Source: Cyanophora paradoxa (lineage: Eukaryota > Glaucocystophyceae > Cyanophorales > Cyanophoraceae). From it: a stretch of DNA of 64,000 nucleotides. Below are positions 47,157-57,743 of the stretch, one piece after another (the first letter of the stretch is position 1; every line of letters begins with the position of its first letter). Location of the stretch: NCBI GenBank assembly GCA_004431415.1, contig QPMI01000222.1:1-64000 (forward strand), read 5' to 3'. The notes beneath the pieces are model-generated. The model was not told the origin of the DNA. It saw only the letters and a list, made by a program, of their open reading frames with translations, and did not search any database. Both the position numbers and the translations under genes were made by a program.

Positions 47157-48033
47157 ATGTCGATCTAGCTTTAGCTGCAGGGCGCGGCGCCTGCGCCTGC
47201 CACTCTGATCATGGGCTCGAGAGCCGTCTTTTGCAATTGGCTGGGCTTGAGCTCGACGCACATCTGGAGCCTCGGAAAGGCGTACCTGTCGCGGTACCCG
47301 TACCCTAGCAGCGGGATGAATTGTGGGGTACAGGCCTAGGGGGAGCATTGCCGGGCATGCGAACCGTTCAGTTTGCAGAGGAGATTAATATTGTGAGCTT
47401 GAGCTTGAGGTTGCCCCGTGCGTTCATGCGGCCTGCTGCAGCCTGCAGCCTGATCATGCAGCCTGCTGCGCCGCCGGTGCGTCCATGATCATGCAGCCTG
47501 CTGGCCCGATCGATGCAGGGGCACGAGCGCTGCAAGCCCGGGCTACTAGGCTAGACTAGCGGAATTCGAAGGCAGCAGCGCCGGCAGCACTCTCGTTCGA
47601 ACGCGGCTCGCCGACACTCTCTCTGCAGGGGTACTGGGCGCCTCGTGATTCGATTTGTTTTGACGTCGACGCCCGCAGCCGCCGGCCCGGCGCTCGCCTA
47701 CCCCATACCGTCCTCACCGTCGAACCCACCTTCTAAGAATCCCATCCATCTTCGCGAGTGCTCTGTACATGTGGAGTCCCGTGCGTGCCCTCCCCCCCCC
47801 TCCTCCCTTGTACTGCATCGCGGAGTACAGGCCACATGTACTGCATCGGCCTGTACTCCGAGGCCTCCCCCCCCCCTCCCCTCTTGTACCCCCATGCTTG
47901 GCCTCGCATCGCGCTACGCGCTTGCCCTAACACAGCGACCACTAGTACTATATATGGGCGACTACGCAGCGGCCGGTCCCGTTTTCCTATACTGCAGCGC
48001 CGGCTCCAGCGGGCCCAGTGCTGTTTTGATTTT
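47157..48033. other. Convergent spacer with an exon-fragment copy and a hairpin
   Basis: Contains a copy (47626-47704) of an internal exon start of the upstream gene (46235-46302). A perfect 12-bp inverted repeat GGAGTACAGGCC / GGCCTGTACTCC with a 14-nt loop lies at about 47824-47861. There are TGATCATGCAGCCTGCTG repeats at 47450-47500. No supported gene. Confidence 0.65.
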
Positions 48034-48882
48034 TTAAATTTCGGGAGCGGGCGCCGCTGCGGGTGGGTTCAGAGGGGCGCGGGGGCTTTCCAGGCTCCCG
48101 CGGGCGGCCGAGCTCGAGGCCCCGGGCCCCGGGGCGGTCCCCTGCCCGCCGGCGCCGGCCTGCGCGCTGGGCGGCGCCTTCGCGCCGCGCCCGGGGCCCG
48201 GGGTCGGGAGGTCCGCCCCGTTCGTCTGCCCGTTCGTCTTAGAGAGGACGAGACTCGAGAGCCGTGGGGGTACGTATACGGCGCACGTGGGCCATGAACT
48301 GCATGAACGCCGAATCGAGGCGCCGGTCGCTCTCCAGGGACAGGGCGGGGTACTGCGTGCTCGGGATCTGGATCTCGAGGCGGCTGGATCGCCTTGCATG
48401 AAAGAGTCAGCTCTAGGGGGGCCGGGGCGCCGAAGCCGGGCACGCGCGCGGACCAGCTGGGGATCAGATCGAAGAAAATCTTCATGACGAACAGGGAGAT
48501 GGCGAGGGTCATCTCGATGCAGATCGGAATCATGATAGGCCTGCGGTCGGGCGCGCTTCAGCGGCGACGGGAAGCGGCGGGATTGGAGCTCCGGGCGCAC
48601 AGCGCGCGGATCCCGATGCTGTATGTGAGGAGCAGGATGAGCCTGATATGCAGCGCGCAGTCAAGAGCGGGATCAGCAAGCGGGGCCCCGTGAGAGGGAG
48701 CACACCCGCTGATATACACGCACAGCCACCAGAAGCTCATGTCCTGCGACGGAGGCGCTCGTAATCAGGCGCAATACAGCTGCAGGACTCGGGGCGGCTG
48801 TTCGGCGCGCGCAAGGCGCACGGAACAACTTCGCGTTGTTGCCGTCTTGTACACCTTCGAATTCGATCGAGTACACACGCAT
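48034..48882 (-). CDS. Unrecognised multi-pass membrane protein (5' end uncertain)
   Basis: An exon starting at 48743 (after CGTCGCAG) reads DMSFWWLCVYISG. A GT intron joins it in frame to LILLLTYSIGIRAL. A second joins to PIMIPICIEMTLAISLFVMK, continuing IFFDLIPSW. This gives two hydrophobic segments close together, then a soluble part (VPGFGAPAPLEL). A further exon holds IQIPSTQYPALSLESDRRLD, then SAFMQFMAHVRR. A Gly/Pro/Ala tail (NGADLPTPGPGRG...) stops at 48034-48036. The N-terminus is unresolved: MRVYSIEFEG at 48882 is the best in-phase candidate. Family not recognised. It is divergent from the gene starting at 49461. Confidence 0.5.
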
Positions 48883-49460
48883 TTGTACACAGTGATCGAG
48901 GAGAACAGAACAGGGCATACCTGTGGCAGCAGCGCTGAGGCCAGGACCTGCGGGCGGAGCACGCGCCCCGCGGCCGATCACTCGGACGATGGCCCCGCGC
49001 GCGAGCCGCCGAGGGGGTGGCGAGAAAGGAAAGCGCTAGCGCGCACCGCGCCACCGACATAGCCAATCGTATCGTACGTCGGATTCGCACAGGCGGACTG
49101 CGTCATGGAGATTCGCACGCCACTCGCAGCCCTCGGCTTCGCATACGCCCTTGAACTTTCTGCTACGAGGGGCCTCACGCGACGGGCCCTGCAGCCTCCA
49201 GCACACCGATCAACTGCAGTGAAGAGACGCGCGCCTGCTCTGTCACGTGCTCTGCTCGATCGAATATGTACGTAACGCTGACGCGCTGTTGGGCTGCTCT
49301 GAAGCTGCTTTCCGGCTGGCCGCTGTCGCCTTTTGGGGGGTACGCGGTTTGGGAGGCCTTGATCCCCCCCCTCGAACGGCTAACTAGCGCGGCCGCCCCG
49401 CACGTCTGGACAGCCCGTACGAGCCTCTTCTGCAGTCAGCTAGCAGCCGCGGTCGAAGGC
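48883..49460. other. Divergent spacer, no firm gene
   Basis: May contain further 5' exons of the minus-strand membrane gene (for example around 48900-49090). An open frame from 49266 (MYVTLTRCWAALKLL) runs into the start of the next gene and could be an N-terminal extension of it. I cannot decide from sequence. Confidence 0.4.
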
Positions 49461-51516
49461 ATGGCCGCGGTTGCCCCCGCTCAGCAGGTGCGTCAAGTTC
49501 CGGATTGGTCACTCGAGCTGCGGGCGAAGGAAGCCTCGGACGACGCCTTACACAGGCGGATTAAGCGTTCATATCTTTGATCTATAGTTCTGGTGCCAAA
49601 TTGGTGCCAAACTCGCCTTCCCGGACACGCCCATCCTTCGGTCGCTCCACGCTGCACGTTCAACTTCGGGGCCCCGGCGCCTCCCCGGTCGCCCGCTCAG
49701 CTTTGGCTTCTCACGCTCTTTCTTCTACCTCAGATTGTATCTCTGCACGCGCATGTACCGGAGCTGGGGCGCGCGATGCTGGGGCCGGAGACGGAGCCGG
49801 AGCCGGCGCCCTCCGCCCCCCCCGTGGCTGGCCAGGCCGGAGTAAAGGAGGAGGAGGAGGAGGCCGGCGGCGGCTCGCAGGGAGATGCCGGGTTCCTGCA
49901 CCTCCTCGCGTTACACTGCGACAAACTCTTGAAGCAGAGCGGTGCGCTAACGCTCGGCCGTCCCCCGAGCGCCCCGCCCCGAGCTCGAGCGCGCCGTGCC
50001 GCGCCGCATCCGCAGGCCCCGCGGAGGTCCGCCGCCCCTCGCGCAAGCGGACGCGCGCGGAGGAGCCGCTGCCGCCCGAAGACGCGGGGGACGAAGCGGA
50101 CGGGGCCGGCCCGCCCTCCCTCGCCTCCGTCTCGAGCATCGCGAGCTCTAACACGTCGTCCTCCGCCTCCTCCTCCGCCTCCTCCGCCTCCGCTGCCTCC
50201 GCCAGCGTACCCCCCGGGGACGAGGACCCGTACGAGTTCATCCTGAGGGAGACGCAGCCGCCCGAGGAGATTCGGAGGGATGGCCTCCCGGCCGCCTCCC
50301 GCCGCCTCCCGCCCCTCCCCGGCGCCCCCTCCGCCCAGGGCGGCGCCGCCCTCGCCTACGGCGGCAAGGTTCGTCGACTATCCCTGTACCCCTTCCTGAA
50401 GGTTTCTCCCGCCGACGCGAAACTGCCCCGCCAGGATTCGAAGGACGAGTTTTTTAGGCAGCCGTTCATGTGCGAGCGGCCCGTCTGCCCGCAGCTCCCC
50501 GAGGAGATGAGGCGCGCCCGTACCCCTGCGCCCCCCTTTCCTCACCCTCTGACCGTATGCCTCCCAGGAGCCGCCTCGACGCGGGCGACGTCGTCGTCAA
50601 GTGCACGAGGTCCGACCCTGTACCCCCCCCCCGCTCTGCACGGGTTCTGACGCCGTACCCCCCGCCAGCTCGTGGGGACGGGACCCCCGCGTGGTGGCGA
50701 ACAGGCGGCACCACCTCACGATCCGCATCTTCCAGGGGTACACACCGCCCCGCCCCGCCCCGCACCCCGCTTGCTCACCCCCCCACTTCGTTCGCAGGGC
50801 GCAGCCGCTGGGGCTCGCCCCCTTCGTCCGCTACGTACGGCTGCAGCCGTACATGAGCCCTCGGGCCTGCCCCGCCTTCCGCCGGATCGACACCTCGGGG
50901 GCAAGCGAGCCCCCAGAAGACCCCTCCCCTTCCCTCCCTCCCTTTCTTCCACGCTGATCATCGCCCCCTCCTTCCTTTCACCCTTCCTTCCTCCGCCCAG
51001 TTCAAGCCGGCGAAGTGCGCGCGGGTGCTGGAGTTCCGCGCTGACGAGAATGACTCCTCCGTCGTCCGCGCCAAGGTCTCCGCTCCCCAGCTCTTCTGCT
51101 CCGCTCTCATCTTCTTCTTCGCTTCCCCGCATGCAGGTGCAGACGATGCTGAAGGAGACGGACCTGGCCGCGTGGGACATCGAGGCCTTGTGCTTTCAGG
51201 CCCGCCGCCGGCGCCCGCGCCCTGCCCTAGGCCTAGGCGCTGAGCTCTCTCTCTCTCTCTTCCCCCCCCCCCCCCCCCCCCCCCCCCCTCAGGTCGGCCT
51301 CTTCGCGCGGGAGGGCGGCACGGTGCGGCTCCTCGGCTGGGCGATGACCGAGCCCTTCACGTCGTGCTCCAAGCAGGCCGTCAAGGAGAAGCAGGCGAGC
51401 GAGCGAGCGAGCGAGCCGAAGGCCCCGAAGCTGAGCCGAGCTGAGCTGAGCTGAGCTGAGGGGCGCAGGCGCGGAACTACCAGCCGGCCGACGAAGACGG
51501 CGACGAGGACTCGTAG
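49461..51516 (+). CDS. Unrecognised Ser-rich, probably nuclear protein
   Basis: Start MAAVAPAQQ (49461), then an intron ending CCTCAG joined to IVSLHAHVPELGRAMLGPET. An acidic patch and GDAGFLHLLALHCDKLLKQS follow. The next exon has GPAEVRRPSRKRTRAEE (a bipartite-like basic NLS), a poly-Ser stretch, and DEDPYEFILRETQPPEEIRR. Then KVRRLSLYPFLKVSPADAKL and RQDSKDEFFRQPFMCERPVC. Later exons read SRLDAGDVVVKC, WGRDPRVVANRRHHLTIRIF, AQPLGLAPFVRYVRLQPYMS, FKPAKCARVLEFRADENDSS, VQTMLKETDLAAWDIEALCF and VGLFAREGGTVRLLGWAMTE. It ends RNYQPADEDGDEDS at 51516. Two introns appear to be GC-AG (51200-51292, after a poly-C tract; 51395-51467). The folded part is the C-terminal half. I do not recognise the family. 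Confidence 0.6.
51262..51290 (+). other. Poly-C polypyrimidine tract directly before a splice acceptor
   Basis: About 27 consecutive C followed by TCAG and the exon VGLFAREGG. The same arrangement is seen at about 3021-3048 and 6627-6652 (CCAGGCAAGG, kinesin relics). A strand-mirrored poly-G at 28790-28820 lies upstream of the isoamylase exon NFVTAHDG. Confidence 0.8.
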
Positions 51517-51759
51517 CCAGCGGCAGCGGCCCTATAGCTAGCTGGCCGCGGGCCGCGGGCCGGCCCGGGGTCCGAGGAATCCCGCCCTGCGCATGCGCAA
51601 GGAGACCGGCCCGCGGCCGGCCCCGCCCGGCCCCGCCCCGCGCGTTTTTAAGTGCTTTTTAGTTCCCCTTTTAGTTAGCGAGTTTTCGGCAGGGCAAGAA
51701 TACACGGCAAGCTTTTTCGCGTCGCGTAAGAAGAGATATAGAAATGGCTGGCGGGCCCG

Positions 51760-53243
51760 CTACCGGGCGGGGGCGTCGGCTGCGGGGGCGGGGACGGAGG
51801 CGAGGCGCTGGCGGGGGTGCGGCCGCCGCAGGAGGTCCTCGATGACGGCGTTCACCTCGGCCGGCTGCTCTACCGAAAGCACGTGCCCGCACCCGGGGAA
51901 CTCCTGCAGGGGGGGTTAGGGGGGGGAGAGGGGGAGAGCTGGGGGGTACAGGCTCGCCATGAAGCGGATGCCGGGGGAGCCGGCCTCGGCGAGGGCGCGG
52001 CCGCGGTCCGCGGGTATCATACGGTCCTCTAGGGACGTCGCGCAGACCACGGGAAGGCCGCAGGCCCCCAGCGCCCTCAGCCGCTCGTCGCTCACCCAGT
52101 GCGTCGCCTGGGTACAGGCGGATCGGATCGGATCGGATGGGTACAGGCACGAAAAGGAGGGGGTACGGGACGCGCCACGGCCTTGATTTGGTCCAGGAAG
52201 GCGCTCACGGAGCAGCGCGGGCCCTCGGTGTTGCGCTTCAGGTGCCACTGCGGAGCGGGCGAGGAGCCGGCGGTTCGAATCCGGAGAGAGGAGTAATGCT
52301 GGGGCGGCTCACCGCAACGAGCTCCTTGACCCGCTCGGGGTTTGCGTACGTTCGCTGCGGGTACATGATTTTGGCGGGGGTACGCCTCGAGGGTAGGGGC
52401 GCACCTTCCCGTAGTGAAAGTCGACGGCCAGCTGTGCCCTCGCGAGGCTGATGGGCACACGCGCGTCAGTGTCGGGGGGTACAGGTGTGCGAAAACGTCC
52501 GCACTTGTCCTTCTGCGTGAAGATTTTGCAGAGCTCGAAGACCGCGGAGGCCTGCGGATCGGAGAGGGGCCGGATCGAATCAGGGGCCGCGTCGAGTTCT
52601 CGTGGCGGGGCGGGCGCGCGTTGCTCGTGAAGAAGCCCCTGGCGCTCGTGTTGATGAGCATGACGCCCCGGAAGAGCTGCGGATCCTGGCAGGCGAGCTC
52701 GAGGGCGGTCATGCCGCCCATCGAGACGCCGACGAGCACGGCGTCGTCCCACTGCAGGTGCTTCAGCGCCCGCCGCAGGTCATCCGCCATCAGCGACGTG
52801 CTGCACGGGCGGCCGGCGGGCAGAATGAGAGAGGAATGGGCGCGAAGCGAACTCCGGAGCGCCGCGCGCACGTCAAGCGGGCGCGGCTGGACTCTGATTC
52901 GCCGATGCCCCTGTTCTCCATGCACAGCAGCGCGTAGCCTTTCTCGACGAAGTCGCGGATTTGGAACTCCCATCCTCCTATTGTTGAACCGAGGCCCATC
53001 GCGAAGGCTGCGGGGGGCCACGTACGTTTCATGAGCAGCGGGCGCTCAGTTGGCGGCGGCGCTCCGCGCACCGACTCTGTGCTGAGAGCCAGGATTGCCG
53101 TAGAGCTCGAAGTACACCTTGGTACCATCTTGACCGACAACATGGAAAATGCGGGCGGGATGCACTCCTTCGACGTGCACGTAGCGGCGCTCATGGTGCA
53201 CTTCGCTCTCGAATAGCACGATCTGCGACGCATCGACATCCAT
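51760..53243 (-). CDS. Alpha/beta-hydrolase-fold protein
   Basis: Probable serine hydrolase (esterase or lipase-like); the substrate cannot be told. ATG at 53243: MDVDASQIVLFESEVHHERR, then ARIFHVVGQDGTKVYFELYG. The next exon has AMGLGSTIGGWEFQIRDFVE and ALLCMENRGIGESE, the oxyanion-side strand and the typical D/NRGxGxS turn. Then MADDLRRALKHLQWDDAVLV leads into GVSMGG, the nucleophile elbow (Ser in GxSxG, ~52711-52735). After it come ALELACQDPQLFRGVMLINT, a lid region, and LPVVCATSLEDRMIPADRG with the acidic residue. The last exon (FPGCGHVLSVEQP) has the catalytic His, and the stop is at 51760-51762. About 380 codons. Introns carry GTACCC motifs on the minus strand. It is divergent from the potassium channel gene. 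Confidence 0.88.
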
Positions 53244-53752
53244 GCTCGGCGCCGGCGACCTCGCTCCCGCTCTTGCCCCTCCGGCTGACCCGCTCCCGCT
53301 CTCGCCTCCGCACGGCTACCAAACACTAGTACGGCTCGCTGACGGAGCCTCGGAGAAACCGCGCACGTAAAGACGGAGCTCGAGCTTCTCACGCAGGTCG
53401 CTGTATTACGTACCCCCGACGGGAAAGGCTTAGGGTTCGCGCTCAGATCCCGCGGCTAGGGCAAGAAGAGCAGTTGGAATAGGAAGCTGAAGGCAGCTGC
53501 ATCGCCCACTGCCAGACGACGTTCTCCGCTTTGAGAAGCGTTACGACGTGAGTTCAGCATCCGCATTGCGGAGCTCCTCGTGAGCTAGCGATCGTCGCCA
53601 TCCGGCTCGGCTAGCTCCGGTCAGTTGGGCCTCGGCTAAGCTTGCAGCATCATTTGCAGCTTGAGCCGACCAAAAGGAGAGCCGGGCGTCTCCGGGCCTC
53701 CGTGTTTGTATTCGTGGGGCCTGGTCCGGACGACCAAGCAGAGCGCCAGCAA
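53244..53752. promoter_or_regulatory. Divergent spacer between the hydrolase and channel genes
   Basis: About 510 nt between the hydrolase ATG (53243) and the proposed channel ATG (53753). It contains GAGCTCGAGCTTCTC near 53380. No clear TATA box or further gene. Confidence 0.35.
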
Positions 53753-56535
53753 TGCTCGCGGGAGGTCAGCTCTTGGTGAACAACACCCCGGGGATCTTCC
53801 GCAATGGCCCAGGGCCCCCGCCGTCGCCCGGCCACTTCGCTCCTGTGCAGAACGGGCCCCTTGCTGAGCGAGCGCCTACGCGGGAGGCCGCGGCCAGCCG
53901 CCTTGCGCGCCCGCGCCATTCCGTCAACTCGGGCGTCCGAATGGCGTCCTCCTCCATCAACGACGTTGTGGATCGCTCCAGGGCAAGCGCATGGAATTTG
54001 ATCGCCCGAGTCGGCAGCGGGCGCGCCATTCGAAAGTTGATGCGTGCGGGACGCGCAGGCTCTGCAGTTCTGGGGCGCGGTGCTCTCCGTCTCCGCGGTC
54101 GCTTCCGTCGTGTTCGCCATAGTAAACCTGGAAGTGCGCTGGAACCGCCCCGACGACGAGCCGGCCTCGCGCGCCTGCGACGCGCTGAAGGCGCTCGTCT
54201 CTGCCCTCGTCCTCACCTCCGGTACCCCCCTTACCCTCTCCCCCCTCCCCGCCTCCCCGCGCTCTTCGATGGAACCCCCGTCTAACAACGCGCGGGCTTC
54301 CCCGTGCCCAGAGGTCGCTCTGTTCCTGTACTACCGGGCTGACCTCCAGCTGAACATCGCCCGCTCGCTCCTCCCCGAGTCCGCCACCCTCCTCACCGCC
54401 GGCGGCCTCGTACCCCTCCTCGTCGAGGCCCTCGTCCTCGCCGTCCACGGTACCCCCCTCCGATCCCGCCCCGCCCCGCCCCGCCTTTTTCGGCCCCCCG
54501 CCCAGACGCCCCGCCCCGCCCCGGCAGCGCCGCCGCGGGTCTTCCTGGTGGGCTCCGAGTCCTACAACCTCGAGAACCTCCTCACCGTGCTCATGTGAGC
54601 GGCTCACGCGAGCGCCTCGGGAGCGAACGAGCGCCGACCGCCGGCCCTCCTGAATCCTGTACCCCCCCACCACAGGGTCCTGCGGCTCCACCTGGTCTTC
54701 CGGGCCGTGGCCTCGAAGTCATCCCTCCTCTCCCCAGCCGGGCGCATGATCACGGCCCTCACCAACTCCGAGGTCCGCGTGCCGTACCCCCCCCTTCCCC
54801 CCCCCCGGGCTTCTGATCCCCTCCGCTCCCCCGTCTTCAGGTGACTCCGCCGCTGATCCTGAAGACGGCGCTGTTCCAGCACCCCCTCCGCTCCCTGGTC
54901 GTCGTCTTCGCTGCCCTCGTCTCCTCCGCTTCCTACTGCGTCTTCGTCTTCGAGCGGCGCGCACGTACCCCCCCTCGACCCTCCCCCCCCTTCTCCGAAC
55001 CCCCCGCAGGTGGTCCGCCCTCGTGACTCCTTCCCCGCTCGACGACGATCGGATGCACTTCGCGAACATCATGTGGATGACCATGGTTCGAATCCGGGCG
55101 GGCCGCACGGCCGCCGCCCGCTCAATCCCCCGGCTCCCGCCCAGATAACCATCTTCACTGTCGGCTACGGCGACGTGTACCCCCTCACGCAGTGCTTCCC
55201 GCCCCCCTCCCAACATCTTTCCTTTCTACCCCTCACTTTCGCCGCAGCGAGGGGCGCGTCGTCGCCATCCTCGCATCTTTCTCAGGGGCCATCTGCACGG
55301 TGAACCCCGGCTCGAATCCGGGCGGGGTCCGTTTCGTCTTCCCTGCTTCTCTCACACTGGTGCCCGTACCCATACCAGGCCCTCCTCATCGCGGTGGTGC
55401 ACGGGCAGCTCCAGCTGACCCAATTGGAGGCGCGCCGTACCCCCTTCCCCTCCCCGGGTCTCTCTGATACCGTACCCCCAGGTCCGAATCGTGACGTTCC
55501 TCTCGAAGGACAAGTACCGGCGGGAGGTTCGGCACGCCGCCGCCTCCTGGTAGCCCCCCTCTCCAAAGCCCCCCTCCTTACCGCCTCCTGACTTCCGTTC
55601 GCGCAGCGTGCAGTGCGCGTGGCGCTGGCACAGGCACAGGCACCGGCGGTGGGCGGGGCGGTCGGAGGTGCCCCGGCAGGGCCCCCACGAGGGCAAGGTG
55701 ACGCCGGTCGGGTCCGACGAGGTGAGTTTCGTCCTACAACCGCGGTTCGAATCCCGCCGTGTCCAATTCACTTCGCAGTCTGCGTCTCGCCCGGGGAGCG
55801 GGGGTATGCTAACGGACGCTCGATTCTTCGCCGCGCTGAGGCGCTGGCGCGCCCTCAAGCGGTGCACACACGTACCCCTGCATGCCCGTTTGGGCTGCTT
55901 CTGACTCGTTCGGGGGGTACAGGAAGCTCGGACACATGCTCAACGATGACGAAATGCAGTACAAGGTTCTCCTTGAGCAGGTGCCCCCTTGTGATGAGCT
56001 CCTGTACCCCTCGAAATCGAGCCTGGGGTCGGGGTTGCAGATCTTTTCGGGGATCCAGAGCATCACGCAGCGGCTGGACCTGATCGGCGTACCCCGCGAG
56101 GACCCGAAGGCGTCCGTGCTCCCCGGGGGTACCCGGGCCGTGACGCGGCGTCAGTCCAGCGCCTCTCTCGTGGCCGGATCCGTCCACCGGCCCCCGCTCG
56201 GCGTTGATCAGGCGACCGGGCCGGCCGGCGCCGCCCCCGAGGGCAACGTTAACCCCCTGCACCGCTTGAGCTTCTTCGAATCGGCGCGCGGGGGCGAGCG
56301 TTCGCCCCAGCTGTACCCCCTCCCCGAGCGCCCCGAGGTCCGTTCCCTGTCGCTGGACTCGGGCGGCGTGGCCCCGTCGGCCCCCGCGGCCGGGCCCGCC
56401 CCCGTCCCCATCTCGGCCCGGGCGGCCGCCGGCGCCGCTGCCGCACCCGAGCCCCGTCCATCCCTTTCCGTTGTTTCCATTTTCGACCCTACCCGCGCCG
56501 ATAAGGGCCCAGCGGCCCCAAAGGAAGCAGCATAG
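53753..56535 (+). CDS. SK-type (KCNN-like) calcium/calmodulin-gated potassium channel
   Basis: Membrane potassium channel. Exons give FWGAVLSVSAVASVVFAIVN (S1), DALKALVSALVL, VALFLYYRADLQLNIARSLL (S2/S3 area), VFLVGSESYNLENLLTVLM, and MVLRLHLVFRAVASKSSLLS. Then come VTPPLILKTALFQHPLRSLV and a hydrophobic helix (VVFAALVSSASYCVFVFERR, S5). The pore is HFANIMWMTM|ITIFTVGYGD|VYPLTQC with the selectivity filter (~55143-55190). S6 is GRVVAILASFSGAICTALLI, then AVVHGQLQLTQLEARR. VTFLSKDKYRREVRHAAASW follows, matching the SK calmodulin-binding start (KxAAxxxxxxW-like). The last exon (LGHMLNDDEMQYKVLLEQ to the stop at 56535) is mostly disordered, Ser/Ala/Pro-rich. Several introns start with T-arm-like TTCGAATCC. 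The start codon is uncertain: the N-terminal frame from 53753 is open but unconserved. Confidence 0.87.
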
Positions 56536-57446
56536 CGATTCATGGAAATTGGGAAGCTTTTTTTCAAGTTTGAATTGGACCCCGCGTGTTCTGACTGCTT
56601 ACATACTGCACTGTGTAATGTCTGCGGCATATCATCCGATGATCCGTGTGCAAGAGTTCTTCTAGTACTAGTAGATTCTCTTCTACTAGGCTAGCGTTCG
56701 AATTCTTCTGGATTCTCGATAGATACCATATTATCGTATGCCATGATGTATTTATTGTTCGTATAATCGTGTCCCAGAGTCTGTGTCTATATGCGCACTG
56801 CAGCCTGCAGCTGCGGCACCGAACGCAGAGCTTCATGATTAAATCATGATCGATATATATCGATATTCAATGCATATGATTCGATGATCATGATCATGAT
56901 CATGATGACCAGCTGCGCATGCAGGCCTCAAAAGTGTCTTCATAATTAATTTGCCGGCCCTGCAATGCTGTGGCCCGGGGCCAGCTGCAGCTTTAGGTCA
57001 CTGAAAAGTGTCTTTCTTCGTACTACGGTATGTCTCTTGATCTCTGCTGGATGAAACGATGCGCTCGCATTATGGAGACAAATACAAGTATGATCTGATA
57101 AGAACATCCGGGATATTGTACAGATAGCCATAATTAAGATATAGCTGACACTGAAAGCATCTCCAACTAGCTGGGCTCAAGCGTCGCGATGCATGCGCAG
57201 CTGCCTGCGGCTGCAGCTGGCGCGAGCTGAACGTTGGGAATCCATGGCCATCAGCGCCCGCTACGATGTCGGGGCAGAATTGAAGGGAGCGCTGCAGCGC
57301 GTCGGCACGCCTCAAAAGAGACCGAGACTGCGCCGTTCGCAGTAGAATTCGTTGCTAGCGCGTCGTCCCGTCAGCTGTGCACGCGGCAGATCTAGACCGG
57401 CCGCGCCGACGTGGCTAGGCGTCGTCAGGCGAGCTGCTTCAGGACG
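56536..57446. other. AT-rich convergent spacer with GATC palindromes
   Basis: Contains GATCGATATATATCGATATTC and a (ATGATC)n run (CATGATCATGATCATGATG, about 56885-56905). Short open frames have no conserved features. No gene supported. Confidence 0.6.
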
Positions 57447-57743
57447 TCACCTCCCGTGGCCTCCATTCACCAGGAGGTGCATGAACTCCCTGCGAGGCGG
57501 TGCGGTCAGTGCTGCGGGCAACGGTCAGGTCGTGGCTCTGGAGGTCCCGCACCGCTCCTTCTGCTCTATGCTGCTCTTGATCTGCTCCAGCACGGACGGG
57601 TTGGCGTGGGCGCGGCCCTTGATGAGCGACTCCTGCCGCCGGAGCGCCTTGATCTCCCTCCTAAGTCGGCTCTCTGTCGAAGAGCGCGGTGCGTGCAAGT
57701 GCTGGGAGCTGGACAGCCCGGTCGCTCCCGCCGCCGTGGCCAT
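57447..57743 (-). CDS. Small basic coiled-coil protein
   Basis: ATG at 57743: MATAAGATGLSSSQHLHAP, then SRLRREIKALRRQESLIKGR and ANPSVLEQIKSSIEQKE. A short intron (donor GTGCGG, acceptor CTCGCAG) joins in frame to REFMHLLVNGGHGR and a TGA at 57447-57449. About 75 aa, mostly amphipathic helix rich in Arg, Lys, Leu and Glu. Family not recognised. Its start lies just 55 nt from the COA6 start on the other strand, the tightest divergent pair in the window, so co-expression with a mitochondrial assembly factor is plausible but unproven. Confidence 0.6.
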
